Assembly (NCBI RefSeq): GCF_012641075.1
Contig: NZ_JAAXLJ010000001.1
Location: forward strand, 159,507-223,506
Origin: Secundilactobacillus angelensis
Lineage (GTDB): Bacteria; Bacillota; Bacilli; Lactobacillales; Lactobacillaceae
Length of the DNA stretch: 64,000 nt
Reading direction: 5' to 3'
The position numbers were made by a program, and so were the translations under genes. Below are positions 26,543 to 35,280 of the stretch, in pieces. The notes beneath the pieces were generated by a model. It saw nothing but the letters and a program-made list of their open reading frames with translations, was not told where the DNA came from and searched no databases. How positions within the stretch are numbered: position 1 is the stretch's first letter; every line of letters starts with the position of its first letter.

Positions 26543-27703
26543 ATGGCGATTTCGGAAGCGTTATTATCAAAAGTTATTGCCCTTAGACATGAATTTCATC
26601 AGCATCCAGAAGTGTCAGCCCATGAGTTTGAAACAACAAAGAGAATTACGGAAATTCTTGAACACTGGGGTATCACGGTTAATCAAACTTCTTTAGTGAC
26701 CGGTGTCGTTGCAACTATTGAAGGCGCCCATCCCGGCAAGCAAGTGACGTTGCGTGCGGATATTGACGCATTACCGATAACCGAAGCCACCGATTTGAGT
26801 TTTAAAAGTGTCAATGATGGCGTGATGCATGCTTGTGGTCATGATATTCATTTATCGAGTTTATTGGGTGCGGCTTATTTGTTGCAGCAAGAGCGAGACC
26901 AGTTAACTGGAACGATTCAACTGCTATTTCAACCGGCTGAAGAAGCAGAACATGGTGCTGAAAAGGTACTGAATGCGCACGTGCTTGACCATACTGTTGC
27001 AATGGCCGGGTTTCATAACAACCCCAACTTACCGGTTGGGACGATTGGCCTGAAAGCTGGCAGTCTGATGGCCGGTTGTTACCATTTTGATATTACACTT
27101 CATGGCGCCGGGGCCCATGGTGCCAGACCAGAAAAAAGTCGTGATCCAATTGTGGCACAAGCTGCGGTGGTCACAGCATTGCAGACGGTAGTAAGCCGGA
27201 ACGTCAAGCCGTTGGAGGCAGCAGTTGTCAGTGTAACCCAGGTTCATGGTGGCGATACTTGGAATGTGTTGCCAGAGGAGGTCACACTGGGTGGCACGGT
27301 GAGGACGTTCAACGATGAGACCACCGAGTTGGTTAAGCGACGAATGGAACAGTTAGTTTCTCAGGTCGCTGCCGCATATGATGTTACTGCCGACTTTGAT
27401 TGGGCAATTGGTGCCTACCCGATTCAAAATGATGCCGATTTGGTCTCTGCAATTAGGCCAGCCGTGAGTGAACACGCGGAGGTAATTGTTCCCGAAGTAT
27501 CGATGGCTGGAGAAGATTTTGCCACTTTTCAGCAACAAATTCCCGGTGTCTTTGTGTTTATTGGTTCTAATGGTGCACCAGACGCTGCTGATTGGCATGA
27601 TCCTTATTTTGTGGGGTTGGATTCCACTTTGAAGTTCGGCATTCAATATTTTGTGGACGCTGCTCATGCTTTGAGTGAATATGCTGCTAAGAAGGCGGAA
27701 TAA
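26543..27703 (+). CDS. M20D-family amidohydrolase (N-acyl-amino-acid hydrolase type)
   Basis: Zinc/manganese hydrolase of the hippurate hydrolase/aminoacylase group, which releases amino acids from N-acyl forms. The 386-residue protein shows RADIDALPITE near 71, metal-binding HACGHDIH near 96-103, and QPAEEAEHGAEKV near 130. ATG 26543 follows GAGGAGG at 26528-26534. Its place after an amino-acid importer suggests that the imported or intracellular acylated amino acid is hydrolysed to feed the next enzymes. Confidence 0.85.
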   Translation: MAISEALLSKVIALRHEFHQHPEVSAHEFETTKRITEILEHWGITVNQTSLVTGVVATIEGAHPGKQVTLRADIDALPITEATDLSFKSVNDGVMHACGHDIHLSSLLGAAYLLQQERDQLTGTIQLLFQPAEEAEHGAEKVLNAHVLDHTVAMAGFHNNPNLPVGTIGLKAGSLMAGCYHFDITLHGAGAHGARPEKSRDPIVAQAAVVTALQTVVSRNVKPLEAAVVSVTQVHGGDTWNVLPEEVTLGGTVRTFNDETTELVKRRMEQLVSQVAAAYDVTADFDWAIGAYPIQNDADLVSAIRPAVSEHAEVIVPEVSMAGEDFATFQQQIPGVFVFIGSNGAPDAADWHDPYFVGLDSTLKFGIQYFVDAAHALSEYAAKKAE

Positions 27704-27717
27704 ATGGTGGTGATTAC

Positions 27718-28806
27718 TTGGCAATTCATTATGAAACAACAGCTTTAAAAAATTTAACGAGTCAGATTTTTCAACGCTTACAAGTATCACCTGAAGATAG
27801 CCAACAATGGGCTGATAACCTGATTGATGCGGACTTACGTGGTATTCGTTCACATGGTATTCAGCGAGTAAGCATGTACGTCAGAAAATTACGAGCTGGT
27901 GAAATTGATGTTGATCAACACGCATCGATTGTTAAGGACAGTGGTGCGGTTACAGTGATTGATGGGCAATATGGAATTGGTCAAAAAGTTGCTACTGAAG
28001 CGATGCAACGTGCCATTGAAAAGGCGCAACAACTGGGTGTCGGTATCGTAAGCGTTAGACATTCCAATCATTTTGGTGCAGCTGGGTACTACGCTCGTTT
28101 GGCAAGTCAAGCTGGATTGATCGGAATTTCAATGACAAATACCAACCCATTAACGGTACCAACTGGCGCCCGAGATGCATTCTTGGGAAGTAACCCAATT
28201 GCTGTGGCAGTACCGGCTGACCCGCAGGATTTTGTCTTTGATGGCGCGATGTCCACCGTGTCCCTAGGAAAGTTTGAAATATTGGCGAAACAGAACTTGC
28301 AAGTGCCTGGTGTCTGGGCCTTGGATGAAACCGGTAATGTGACCCAAGATTCTAATCGGCTGTTAAATAATATGCGCCAACCCCATCGTTTTGGTGGCGT
28401 ATTGCCAGTCGGGGGGTTAGGCGAAACGGATGCTGGCTATAAAGGGTTTGGTCTAGCACTGGTTGTGGAACTATTAACCTCGGTCTTAGCGAATGGCCCG
28501 TTGTCCGCCGATTTAGGCGGTAAGCAATGTGGAATCAGTCATTTTTTTATTGCTTTGAATCCGAGCTTCTTTGGTGATGCAACGGCATTTAAAAGTCGGG
28601 TAACGTTGCTCTTAACGCGTTTGCGCGAATTACCCGGACTGGGTTTGACTGGCGTTCGAATTGCTGGGGATCGAGAATGGCAAACTTATCAACAAAATCA
28701 AGTTGACGGGATTACTTTAGAGCCAGCAACTATCAGGGAATTGAACAAGATTGCCACAGAATTGGGTGTTGATAGTAGCCCAGTTTTTGGTAGAGAGGTG
28801 GACTAA
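27718..28806 (+). CDS. Ldh2/YiaK-family NAD(P)-dependent dehydrogenase
   Basis: Malate/L-lactate/ureidoglycolate dehydrogenase superfamily, unrelated in fold to the classical LDHs. The 362-residue protein carries RGIRSHGIQRV near 40, the conserved RHSNHFGAAGYY near 115 with catalytic His, and NPLTVPTGARDAFLGSNPIA. It starts at TTG 27718 with GGTGGTG upstream. It could act on 2-oxo or 2-hydroxy acids alongside the D-2-hydroxyacid dehydrogenase of the same operon. Substrate not determined. Confidence 0.8.
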   Translation: MAIHYETTALKNLTSQIFQRLQVSPEDSQQWADNLIDADLRGIRSHGIQRVSMYVRKLRAGEIDVDQHASIVKDSGAVTVIDGQYGIGQKVATEAMQRAIEKAQQLGVGIVSVRHSNHFGAAGYYARLASQAGLIGISMTNTNPLTVPTGARDAFLGSNPIAVAVPADPQDFVFDGAMSTVSLGKFEILAKQNLQVPGVWALDETGNVTQDSNRLLNNMRQPHRFGGVLPVGGLGETDAGYKGFGLALVVELLTSVLANGPLSADLGGKQCGISHFFIALNPSFFGDATAFKSRVTLLLTRLRELPGLGLTGVRIAGDREWQTYQQNQVDGITLEPATIRELNKIATELGVDSSPVFGREVD

Positions 28807-28807
28807 A

Positions 28808-30106
28808 TTGAGTAATCAAAAGTTTGATACGGAGCGGTTACATGCTGGTTATGATCCGGCTGACCACCAATATGCGTCTTCCGTACCAATTTATGAATCG
28901 GCAGCCTTTGGTTTTGGTGATGCCGCTCGAGCAAATGGAATTTTAGGTGGCACAGTATCTGGTTATAGTTACACTCGTAACGGAAATCCCACTACCGCAG
29001 TGTTAGAGAAGCGCATTGCTGCTCTGGAAGGTGGCGTTGACGCAGTAGCAGTTGGGTCAGGGATGGCAGCTATTACATACACAATTTTAAACGTTGCTGA
29101 GGGTGGTGGCAGAATCTTGGCCCCAACTAATATTTACGGTGCCAGCTTAGATGAGTTTCGTACGCTATTTCCTAAATTTGGGATCCAGTTTGATTTTTAT
29201 GATGACGTCAATGATTTGGATGAAGTTAAAAAACGACTTCATCCGGATACTAAAGCAATTTATGTCGAAAGTGTTGCTAATCCCAGCACGGAAATCACAG
29301 ATATTGAGGCATTGGCCAAGATTGCTCATGAAAATGGCATCCCGTTAATCGTTGACAACACATTTCCAACCCCATATCTATTGCAGCCTTTCAAATTCGG
29401 TGCAGATATCGACGTTTATTCATCAACCAAAGGGATCAATGGTCACGGGAATGTTATTTCTGGACTGGTTGTTGATCATGGCCAGTTTGATTGGGCCAAC
29501 GGGAAGTTTCCACAATTTACAGAGCCTGAGTTTACCTTAGGGGATGAAGAAAGCGGTAAGCAGGTTAGCTTCGTTGATAAGTTTGGCAAAGGGGCCTTCG
29601 CAGCTCGCATTCAAACGAAATATGTTCGCTTGTTTGGCGGATTGTTGGGACCATTTGAAGCTTATTTAGTTCTACTGGGACTGGAGACTATTTCAGAACG
29701 GTTGGAGAAAGAAGTGGCAAATGCGACCGCAGTGGCTAAATACTTGGCAGCTAATCCCCATGTCAAACGGGTCTATTACTCTAGTATTGAACCGAACAAT
29801 TCTTTGCTACCCAAGTATTTTCCAAAGGGGATTGGGGCAATCTTGGCCTTTGAGGCGTCTGGGAGTGAAAAGGAAGTCGCAAACATTTTGGATAATGTTG
29901 AGCTGTTTAGCTATCTGCCCAATGTGGGGGATGCCAAATCGCTGATCGTAAACCCTACTCGGACGACTCACCGAGAGATTCCAAGTGCAATTCGCGCTAA
30001 GCATGCGCTGAATAATCAAGTCATCAGGTTGTCCATTGGTTTGGAGGATGCAGCTGATTTAATTGCTGATTTAGATCAGGCAATTACCAAAGCGTTTAAT
30101 AAGTGA
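28808..30106 (+). CDS. O-acetylhomoserine sulfhydrylase-type PLP enzyme
   Basis: Cys/Met-metabolism PLP enzyme (MetY/MetB/MetC superfamily). The 432-residue length, with an extra segment around GKQVSFVDKFGKGAFAARI, fits O-acetylhomoserine sulfhydrylases better than the shorter cystathionine enzymes. The PLP lysine lies in YSSTKGINGHGN near residue 208; YTRNGNPTTAVLE is near the N-terminus. TTG 28808 is chosen because AGAGGTGG sits at 28793-28800; an upstream in-frame start at 28751 lies inside the previous gene. Likely role: sulfide or methanethiol incorporation into homocysteine/methionine, which agrees with a Met T-box. Confidence 0.82.
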   Translation: MSNQKFDTERLHAGYDPADHQYASSVPIYESAAFGFGDAARANGILGGTVSGYSYTRNGNPTTAVLEKRIAALEGGVDAVAVGSGMAAITYTILNVAEGGGRILAPTNIYGASLDEFRTLFPKFGIQFDFYDDVNDLDEVKKRLHPDTKAIYVESVANPSTEITDIEALAKIAHENGIPLIVDNTFPTPYLLQPFKFGADIDVYSSTKGINGHGNVISGLVVDHGQFDWANGKFPQFTEPEFTLGDEESGKQVSFVDKFGKGAFAARIQTKYVRLFGGLLGPFEAYLVLLGLETISERLEKEVANATAVAKYLAANPHVKRVYYSSIEPNNSLLPKYFPKGIGAILAFEASGSEKEVANILDNVELFSYLPNVGDAKSLIVNPTRTTHREIPSAIRAKHALNNQVIRLSIGLEDAADLIADLDQAITKAFNK

Positions 30107-30123
30107 GAAAGAGGTGGCGACAC

Positions 30124-30540
30124 TTGAAAATTCGGTTAATGGTCCCCGAAGATTATGAGTCTGCGTATCAGTTGTGGTCAAGAACTCCTGGGATGAACTT
30201 AAATTCTTTGGATAATAGCTTTGAGGGAATCAAGAAAATTATCGACCGTAACCCCACGCTGTGTTATGTTGCGGAAGATCAACAGCAGATTGTGGGAACA
30301 CTGCTGGGTGGTACGGATGGCAGAAAGGGTTATTTTTACCATACAGCCATTGACGAGCACTATCGTGGCCAGCATATTGGTAGTCAATTGATCCAGTCGG
30401 TATTAAAGGGCTTCAAAGAGCAAGGCGTTCAGAAAGTTGGGCTATTTACAACCAACGATAATCCTGCGGGAAAGGCATTCTGGGAACACCTTGGCTTCAG
30501 TGAACGAAGTGATATTACGTATTTAGATAAAGATATATAG
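30124..30540 (+). CDS. GNAT-family N-acetyltransferase
   Basis: Small acetyl-CoA-dependent acetyltransferase, 138 residues. The acetyl-CoA loop region reads TAIDEHYRGQHIGSQLIQSV near residue 80, and the C-terminal NPAGKAFWEHLGF motif is typical. TTG 30124 follows AAGAGGTGG at 30110-30117; the upstream GTG at 30103 overlaps the previous stop and has no site. Last gene of the T-box operon. Substrate unknown. Confidence 0.8.
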   Translation: MKIRLMVPEDYESAYQLWSRTPGMNLNSLDNSFEGIKKIIDRNPTLCYVAEDQQQIVGTLLGGTDGRKGYFYHTAIDEHYRGQHIGSQLIQSVLKGFKEQGVQKVGLFTTNDNPAGKAFWEHLGFSERSDITYLDKDI

Positions 30541-30631
30541 TTGTAATGAAGGGCAATTTCAGTACGCAAAAGCCAAAGATGAACATGTCATCAGCAAAGT
30601 AGATTTACTAATCGTTTTCTCACAAAAACGT

Positions 30632-30660
30632 TTGACATCCTCATCTTAAACAGTTATATT
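30632..30660 (+). promoter_or_regulatory. strong promoter of the cysteine leader
   Basis: TTGACA at 30632-30637, exactly 17 bases, TATATT at 30655-30660. Transcription would start around 30667, about 27 bases before the leader peptide ATG. The stretch 30541-30631 shows nothing else. Confidence 0.8.
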
Positions 30661-30693
30661 AATCACAAGTTACAAATCGAAGGAGGATCAACA

Positions 30694-30774
30694 ATGACTG
30701 CCCATTTAGTTAAAGCTCAAATGCAAAATAGTTGTTGTCAAACGTCGCGTGTTCTGCGATGTTTGGCCTGTTAA
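30694..30774 (+). CDS. cysteine-rich leader peptide (26 residues)
   Basis: ATG 30694 with a perfect AGGAGG at 30681-30686 opens a 26-codon frame ending at TAA 30772. It contains four cysteines, all TGT: the pair in NSCCQTSR, and RCLAC, where the last sense codon is Cys. Its position between a strong promoter and a terminator, upstream of cysK-lyase-cysE, suggests a ribosome-mediated attenuator that senses Cys-tRNA. The peptide is not expected to have a function of its own. Confidence 0.75.
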   Translation: MTAHLVKAQMQNSCCQTSRVLRCLAC

Positions 30775-30778
30775 GCAT

Positions 30779-30882
30779 TGACTTTTAAAGGGTAATTGTT
30801 GATTTAACCTAAAAGTCTCTGTTCCAGGTGGAACGGAGTCGAGGAGCGCGCCAATTCTGAAAGAGGAATAGGCGCTTTTTTT
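30779..30882 (+). promoter_or_regulatory. attenuator region with terminator downstream of the Cys leader peptide
   Basis: Three hairpins follow the leader peptide. GACTTTTA pairs with TAAAAGTC (30779-30817); GTTCC pairs with GGAAC around 30821-30834; GCGCCAATTC pairs with GAATAGGCGC (one A-A mismatch) at 30848-30875 and is followed by seven T. The last is a clear intrinsic terminator. The first begins 5 bases after the leader stop, where a stalled ribosome could mask it. Confidence 0.75.
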
Positions 30883-30895
30883 GTGGGTGAGTGTG

Positions 30896-31068
30896 AAGAA
30901 AAACGCTTTGATAGCGGCCTGTAAGGGACCATCGGGAAAAATCCCGGTCTTGGATTTATCCCGATGGTCCCTTACACATAGCTATCAGTTTTTCTGAGCA
31001 CGTTAGGGCACGGAGGCCATACAGAACCACATAGCTATCAGTTTTGTGGAACGTGTTAAGGCACGGAG
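30896..31068. repeat. palindromic intergenic element, family B copy 1, with duplicated right arm
   Basis: Core stem GTAAGGGACCATCGGGA pairs perfectly with TCCCGATGGTCCCTTAC (30921-30975), with the inner AAATCC/GGATTT pair typical of the family. Outer arms GATAGC/GCTATC and a CACGTT tail flank it. The right arm (CACATAGCTATCAGTTTT with CACGGAG) is repeated a second time at about 31028-31068. It separates the Cys attenuator from cysK. Confidence 0.6.
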
Positions 31069-31156
31069 ACCCGAAAAAGCTTCTAAACTGCCCCAAAAAC
31101 AACAATTATCCCTACCCAAGAAAGTACAACTCAATCAAAGGAAAGGGATCCCCAAA

Positions 31157-32101
31157 ATGCTAATCAAATCAATCCAAGAACTCATCGGCAACACCCCGTT
31201 AATCGATTTACAAATCAGCATTCCCAACCATTCGCACATTTACGCGAAGTTAGAAATGTTTAATCCCGGCGGCAGCATCAAAGATCGGCTGGGTCAGTAC
31301 ATGATTCAAGACGGTATCGATAAAGGTAAAATCACCGTCACCACCACAATTATTGAACCGACAGCAGGCAATACCGGTATCGGGGTTGCGCTGGCAACCC
31401 AGGAACATCATTTACCAACGATTCTGGTTGTGCCCGAGAAATTCAGTTATGAAAAGCAAACGCTGATGAAGGCTCTAGGCGCACAACTCATCAATACACC
31501 GGCTGAGGATGGGATTAAAGGCGCCATCCAAAAAGCCCGAGAAATTGCCGCCCAAACTCCAAATAGTTATGTGCCCATGCAGTTTGAGAATCCGGCTAAT
31601 CCGGCGGCCTATTATCACACCTTAGCACCGGAACTGATTGCCGATCTCAGTCAACCTATTGACGCCTTTGTGGCCGGCGCGGGTTCTGGCGGCACCTTTG
31701 CTGGAATCGCTAAGTACCTGAAGGAACAGAATCCCAACACTCAATCAATCGTGGTTGAACCAGAGGGATCCATTTTAAATGGTGGGCCAGAGCATCCCCA
31801 CAAGACGGAGGGGATTGGCGTTGAATTCATCCCACCGTTTTTCAAGGATGTCCAAATTGACCAGACGTTGACGATTTCGGATGCGGATGCCTTTAAGTAT
31901 GTGCGGCAGATGGCAGCGGAACAGGGGCTATTTATCGGCAGTTCATCAGGTGCAGCGTTGGCGGCGAGCTTAAAGGTAGCTGAGCGGTTACCCGAAAACA
32001 GCACCATCGTTACGGTATTCCCAGACAGTTCAGAACGATATATGAGTGAAGACATTTATGGCAACACAACATCAGGCAAAGTAGAGGAGACTTTAAAATG
32101 A
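31157..32101 (+). CDS. cysK: cysteine synthase (O-acetylserine sulfhydrylase)
   Basis: PLP enzyme making cysteine (or, in some family members, cystathionine) from O-acetylserine. The 314-residue protein has the PLP lysine in [11 protein letters not shown] near 42, the substrate loop TAGNTGIG near 69, and the phosphate-binding GSGGTFAG near 175. ATG 31157 follows AAAGGAAAGGG at 31137-31147; the frame upstream to 31046 runs through the repeat and is not coding. It overlaps the next gene by 4 bases (ATGA). With the lyase and cysE it forms a complete methionine-to-cysteine/serine-to-cysteine cassette. Confidence 0.9.
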   Translation: MLIKSIQELIGNTPLIDLQISIPNHSHIYAKLEMFNPGGSIKDRLGQYMIQDGIDKGKITVTTTIIEPTAGNTGIGVALATQEHHLPTILVVPEKFSYEKQTLMKALGAQLINTPAEDGIKGAIQKAREIAAQTPNSYVPMQFENPANPAAYYHTLAPELIADLSQPIDAFVAGAGSGGTFAGIAKYLKEQNPNTQSIVVEPEGSILNGGPEHPHKTEGIGVEFIPPFFKDVQIDQTLTISDADAFKYVRQMAAEQGLFIGSSSGAALAASLKVAERLPENSTIVTVFPDSSERYMSEDIYGNTTSGKVEETLK

Positions 32102-33285
32102 ACTTTGAAACGAAACTATTACACGGCGGCATCAGTGAAGATCCATACACGGGTGCAACTTCCATTCCCATTTACATGGCATCAACCTTCCATCAAACTA
32201 AAATCGGCGAATCTAAGTACGAATACTCCCGTTCTGGCAACCCCACTCGTGAAGCAGTGGAGTCACTGATTGCGGATCTCGAAGGCGGCACTCAAGGTTT
32301 TGCCTTTGCTTCTGGCTCAGCAGCTATTGACACCGTGTTTTCAATGTTCAGCGCTGGTGATGATTTTATCGTTGGTAACGATGTTTATGGTGGAACTTTC
32401 CGCCTGATTGACACCGTACTAAAGCGGTTTGGCATGACCTTTAGCGTGGTCGACACACGTGATCTGGCTGCCGTTGAAGCAGCTATCAAGCCTACGACCA
32501 AGGCCATTTATCTAGAAACACCAACGAATCCCTTGCTACGGGTGACAGATATTCAAGCAGTTGCTGATCTGGCTCACAAACACGACTTACTGAGCATTAT
32601 TGATAACACGTTTAGTTCACCATACGTACAGCGGCCGTTGGAGCTGGGCGTAGACATTGTTCTCCATTCAGCTTCGAAGTATCTGGGCGGGCATTCCGAT
32701 GTGATTGCCGGCGTAATTGTCACCAAAGATGACCAGTTGGGTGAAAAAATCGGCTATCTGCAAAATGCCATTGGTGGCATCCTAGCACCACAGGAAAGCT
32801 GGTTATTGCAACGGGGGATGAAAACCTTAGCACTGCGAATGCGGGCTCATTTGGCGAATGCGCAAGCCGTTTTTAATTATCTTTCTGACCAGCCAGCAGT
32901 GGCAAAAATCTACTATCCGGGTGATCCAGAGAATCCTGATTATGAAATTGCTAAAAAGCAGATGCATCATGGTTTTGGTGCTATGATTTCCTTTGAATTA
33001 CAACCAGGACTAGATCCGAAGAAGTTCGTGGAAAACCTTAAAATTGTCACGTTGGCTGAAAGCCTGGGTGCACTAGAATCGTTGATCGAGATTCCAGCAC
33101 TGATGACCCACGGCGCAATTCCACGGGAAATTCGGCTTAAGAATGGCATCAAGGACGAATTGATTCGCCTTTCAATTGGAGTTGAGGATGAACAGGATCT
33201 GTTGGCCGATCTAGACCGCGGCTTCAAAGCCTTACAAGGGAGCGAGAAGTATGCTGCAAACACCGCGAGCCATCCTGAAGCGTGA
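32098..33285 (+). CDS. cystathionine gamma-lyase/beta-lyase
   Basis: Cys/Met-metabolism PLP enzyme, 395 residues. [13 protein letters not shown] lies near residue 43 and the PLP lysine in [12 protein letters not shown] near 196. Classical cystathionine lyases cleave cystathionine to cysteine (gamma) or homocysteine (beta); sequence alone does not separate the two. Gene order cysK-lyase-cysE is common in lactobacilli. The start overlaps the cysK stop, so translation is coupled. Confidence 0.87.
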   Translation: MNFETKLLHGGISEDPYTGATSIPIYMASTFHQTKIGESKYEYSRSGNPTREAVESLIADLEGGTQGFAFASGSAAIDTVFSMFSAGDDFIVGNDVYGGTFRLIDTVLKRFGMTFSVVDTRDLAAVEAAIKPTTKAIYLETPTNPLLRVTDIQAVADLAHKHDLLSIIDNTFSSPYVQRPLELGVDIVLHSASKYLGGHSDVIAGVIVTKDDQLGEKIGYLQNAIGGILAPQESWLLQRGMKTLALRMRAHLANAQAVFNYLSDQPAVAKIYYPGDPENPDYEIAKKQMHHGFGAMISFELQPGLDPKKFVENLKIVTLAESLGALESLIEIPALMTHGAIPREIRLKNGIKDELIRLSIGVEDEQDLLADLDRGFKALQGSEKYAANTASHPEA

Positions 33286-33808
33286 TCCAGCGGCACATAA
33301 CTTGCTACAAGTTGTACTGACTTATCCGGGGGTTAGAGCATTGTTTTGGCATCGGATTGCTCATTTCTTGGATAAACGGCGACACTATGTTTTGGCAAGT
33401 AGCTTGAGTCAGCACGCTGCAAAGATTACTGGGATTACCATCGACCCAGCTGCTCAAATCGGTAAGCGAGTCTTCATCGACCACGGCACCGGTGTTGTCA
33501 TTGGTGCCACTGCAATTGTGGAAGATGACGTGACCATTTTACATGGGGTGACGCTGGGTGCCCGAAACAGTGTTGAGAATGGTCGTCGTCACCCAATCGT
33601 CAAGCGGGGTGCGTTCATCGGTGCCAACGCTTTGTTGTTAGGACCAATCGTTGTTGGCGAACAAGCTAAGATTGGGGCTGGCGCGGTTGTCTTGAAGGAT
33701 GTGCCTGCCCACTGGACCGCGGTGGGGAATCCGGCGCGGTTGATGCGTAAAAATATTAAACTGATGCCTATCTCACTAAAATCTGCTCATGAACGAGCAA
33801 ACGCCTGA
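33251..33808 (+). CDS. cysE: serine O-acetyltransferase
   Basis: Makes O-acetylserine for CysK. The 185-residue protein is shorter than enterobacterial CysE, as usual in Firmicutes, with a helical N-terminus and left-handed beta-helix hexapeptide repeats. The active-site region IDHGTGVVIGATA is near residue 75 and HGVTLGARN near 98. ATG 33251 has GGGAGCGAG upstream, inside the lyase gene; the overlap is 35 bases. Third gene of the cysteine operon. Confidence 0.9.
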   Translation: MLQTPRAILKRDPAAHNLLQVVLTYPGVRALFWHRIAHFLDKRRHYVLASSLSQHAAKITGITIDPAAQIGKRVFIDHGTGVVIGATAIVEDDVTILHGVTLGARNSVENGRRHPIVKRGAFIGANALLLGPIVVGEQAKIGAGAVVLKDVPAHWTAVGNPARLMRKNIKLMPISLKSAHERANA

Positions 33809-33850
33809 CTAAATCTATCATTAAACCCCCATAGTTTTCTAATCTTAACA

Positions 33851-33898
33851 TTGACACTCCTCAGATACTGTTTAATAATTGAAAGTAATCAATTATTA
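33851..33898 (+). promoter_or_regulatory. promoter with overlapping palindrome
   Basis: TTGACA at 33851-33856, 17 bases, AATAAT at 33874-33879. A perfect palindrome TAATAATTGA (six bases) TCAATTATTA at 33873-33898 covers the -10 box and start site, as expected for a repressor operator. It belongs to the second D-2-hydroxyacid dehydrogenase gene. Confidence 0.6.
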
Positions 33899-33919
33899 GG
33901 AATCAACTGGGAGAGTGAG

Positions 33920-33962
33920 GATCCCTTGCTGTTCGATATGTGAACTGGAAGGGATTTCTTTG
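33920..33962 (+). promoter_or_regulatory. leader hairpin before the second D-2-hydroxyacid dehydrogenase
   Basis: GATCCCTT pairs with AAGGGATT around an inner GTTC/GAAC stem, followed by TCTTTGATT. It resembles a weak intrinsic terminator or attenuator in the 5' leader. No T-box core is present here. Confidence 0.4.
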
Positions 33963-33992
33963 ATTAAATTTTGGGTAGGAGACTGACATATA

Positions 33993-34985
33993 ATGACAAA
34001 GATTTTAGCTTACAACGTGCGGATTGACGAACAGCCATTTATCGATCAATGGTCGCAGGAGCATGGTGTACAAGTTGATAGTACCGATAAAGAACTGCAT
34101 GATGATACGGTTGAGATGGCTAAGGGCTACGATGGTGTTGATTTTAAACAACGAACCATTGTCACGCAGGACCCCGATTTTTATAAAAAATTAGCTAGCT
34201 ATGGCATCATTCAGCTGTCAGCTCGGTCAGCCGGTATCGACACTGTGAACTTGAAGTGGGCCAAAGACAATCATCTGCGGGTCACTAATGTGCCATCATA
34301 CTCACCAGAAGCCGTTGCTGAAATGGCCTTGACTCAAGCGATGCAGTTGACCCGTCATATCCCACAGTTCAATGACCGTCTTAGTGACAGTAACTATGTT
34401 GTGCTCGGCTTACGGTCTCGTGAACTCACCGAATTAACGGTGGGGATTATCGGTGTTGGTCGGATCGGCGGTAAGTTAGCACGGATTTTCCATGCTCTTG
34501 GCGCAACCGTGATCGGCAACGATTTACGGGCACCCCGCGAAGATTTGCGCGGCATTATGACCTACGTCAGCAAGGAAGAACTGTATAAACGTGCTGACAT
34601 TATTTCCGTACACGTCTGGGGTGGCGATGATAACTTCCATCTGATTAACGACAAAGCTTTTGCGCAAATGAAACCAACCGCATACTTCATCAACGATTCC
34701 CGCGGTCCAGTGGTGGACACACAGGCGTTGATCAGTGCGTTGAATAATCAGCAAATTGCGGGAGCAGCACTGGACGTGGTTGAGGATGAAACCAAGATTT
34801 TCAACCAAAAGTTCGACGGTTCAACACCGGTTGATCATTATAATCAGCTCAAGCAAATGACCAATGTTTTGTTAACGCCCCACGTGGCATTCTTTACTGA
34901 TCACGCGGTGAAGAACATGGTGATGCAGTCGCTGGATGATACCTTAGCGATTATTAGTGGTGGGGTGAGTGAGCATGAATTTTAG
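33993..34985 (+). CDS. D-2-hydroxyacid dehydrogenase, copy 2
   Basis: Close paralogue of the gene at 23149, 330 residues, with the same landmarks: GVGRIGGKLARIF near 153, NDSRGPVVD near 232, VVEDET near 261 and TPHVAFFTDH near 293. Differences are spread along the protein, so this is an old duplication, not an assembly artefact. ATG 33993 follows GTAGGAG at 33975-33981. It has its own promoter with a palindrome and leader hairpin, not a T-box, so the two copies are controlled differently. The TAG stop overlaps the start of a palindromic element. Confidence 0.88.
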   Translation: MTKILAYNVRIDEQPFIDQWSQEHGVQVDSTDKELHDDTVEMAKGYDGVDFKQRTIVTQDPDFYKKLASYGIIQLSARSAGIDTVNLKWAKDNHLRVTNVPSYSPEAVAEMALTQAMQLTRHIPQFNDRLSDSNYVVLGLRSRELTELTVGIIGVGRIGGKLARIFHALGATVIGNDLRAPREDLRGIMTYVSKEELYKRADIISVHVWGGDDNFHLINDKAFAQMKPTAYFINDSRGPVVDTQALISALNNQQIAGAALDVVEDETKIFNQKFDGSTPVDHYNQLKQMTNVLLTPHVAFFTDHAVKNMVMQSLDDTLAIISGGVSEHEF

Positions 34986-35105
34986 AGAGCGTGGAACAAC
35001 GGGGTTGATTCCAGAATATAAGTTAAAAAATACGAGGTTCCCTGATTTTGGGAACCTCGTATTTTTTGACTCATATGGCCGGAATCACAGTTGTGGAACG
35101 CGTTT
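34984..35105. repeat. palindromic intergenic element, family A copy 1
   Basis: GATTCCAGAATATAAG at the left and CATATGGCCGGAATC at the right enclose a variable perfect stem (AAAATACGAGGTTCCC with GGGAACCTCGTATTTT). Outer flanks are GAGCGTGGAACAAC and GTTGTGGAACGCG. It begins at the stop codon of the dehydrogenase and can act as its terminator. Confidence 0.65.
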
Positions 35106-35112
35106 AATAGAT

Positions 35113-35240
35113 GTAGAGCGTGGAAGCAGGCGTTAAGGGACTGTAGTGTAAGATACTTTTGGTGGAAATTTTGAACTTTGAATTTTTACCAGAAGTGTCT
35201 TACACATAAGTTCCTGCCTGCTGGAACGCGTTTAGGCTAC
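35113..35240. repeat. palindromic intergenic element, family B copy 2
   Basis: GTAGAGCGTGGAAGCAGGCG at the left and CTGCCTGCTGGAACGCG at the right flank an imperfect inner stem GTGTAAGATACTTTTGGT with ACCAGAAGTGTCTTACAC. It lies 8 bases from family A copy 1 and between two converging genes. The rest of 34986-35280 holds nothing else. Confidence 0.6.
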
Positions 35241-35280
35241 GTAAGAGCCACACGCTAATTCACACGCCAATCCCAAATAA

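Noticed and set aside
31046..31156. N-terminal extension of CysK.
   Set aside because: The stretch lies in a palindromic element and the good ribosome binding site is just before ATG 31157.
33900..33992. SAM or T-box riboswitch before the second D-2-hydroxyacid dehydrogenase.
   Set aside because: No T-box core and no recognisable SAM-riboswitch pattern; only one hairpin is clear.
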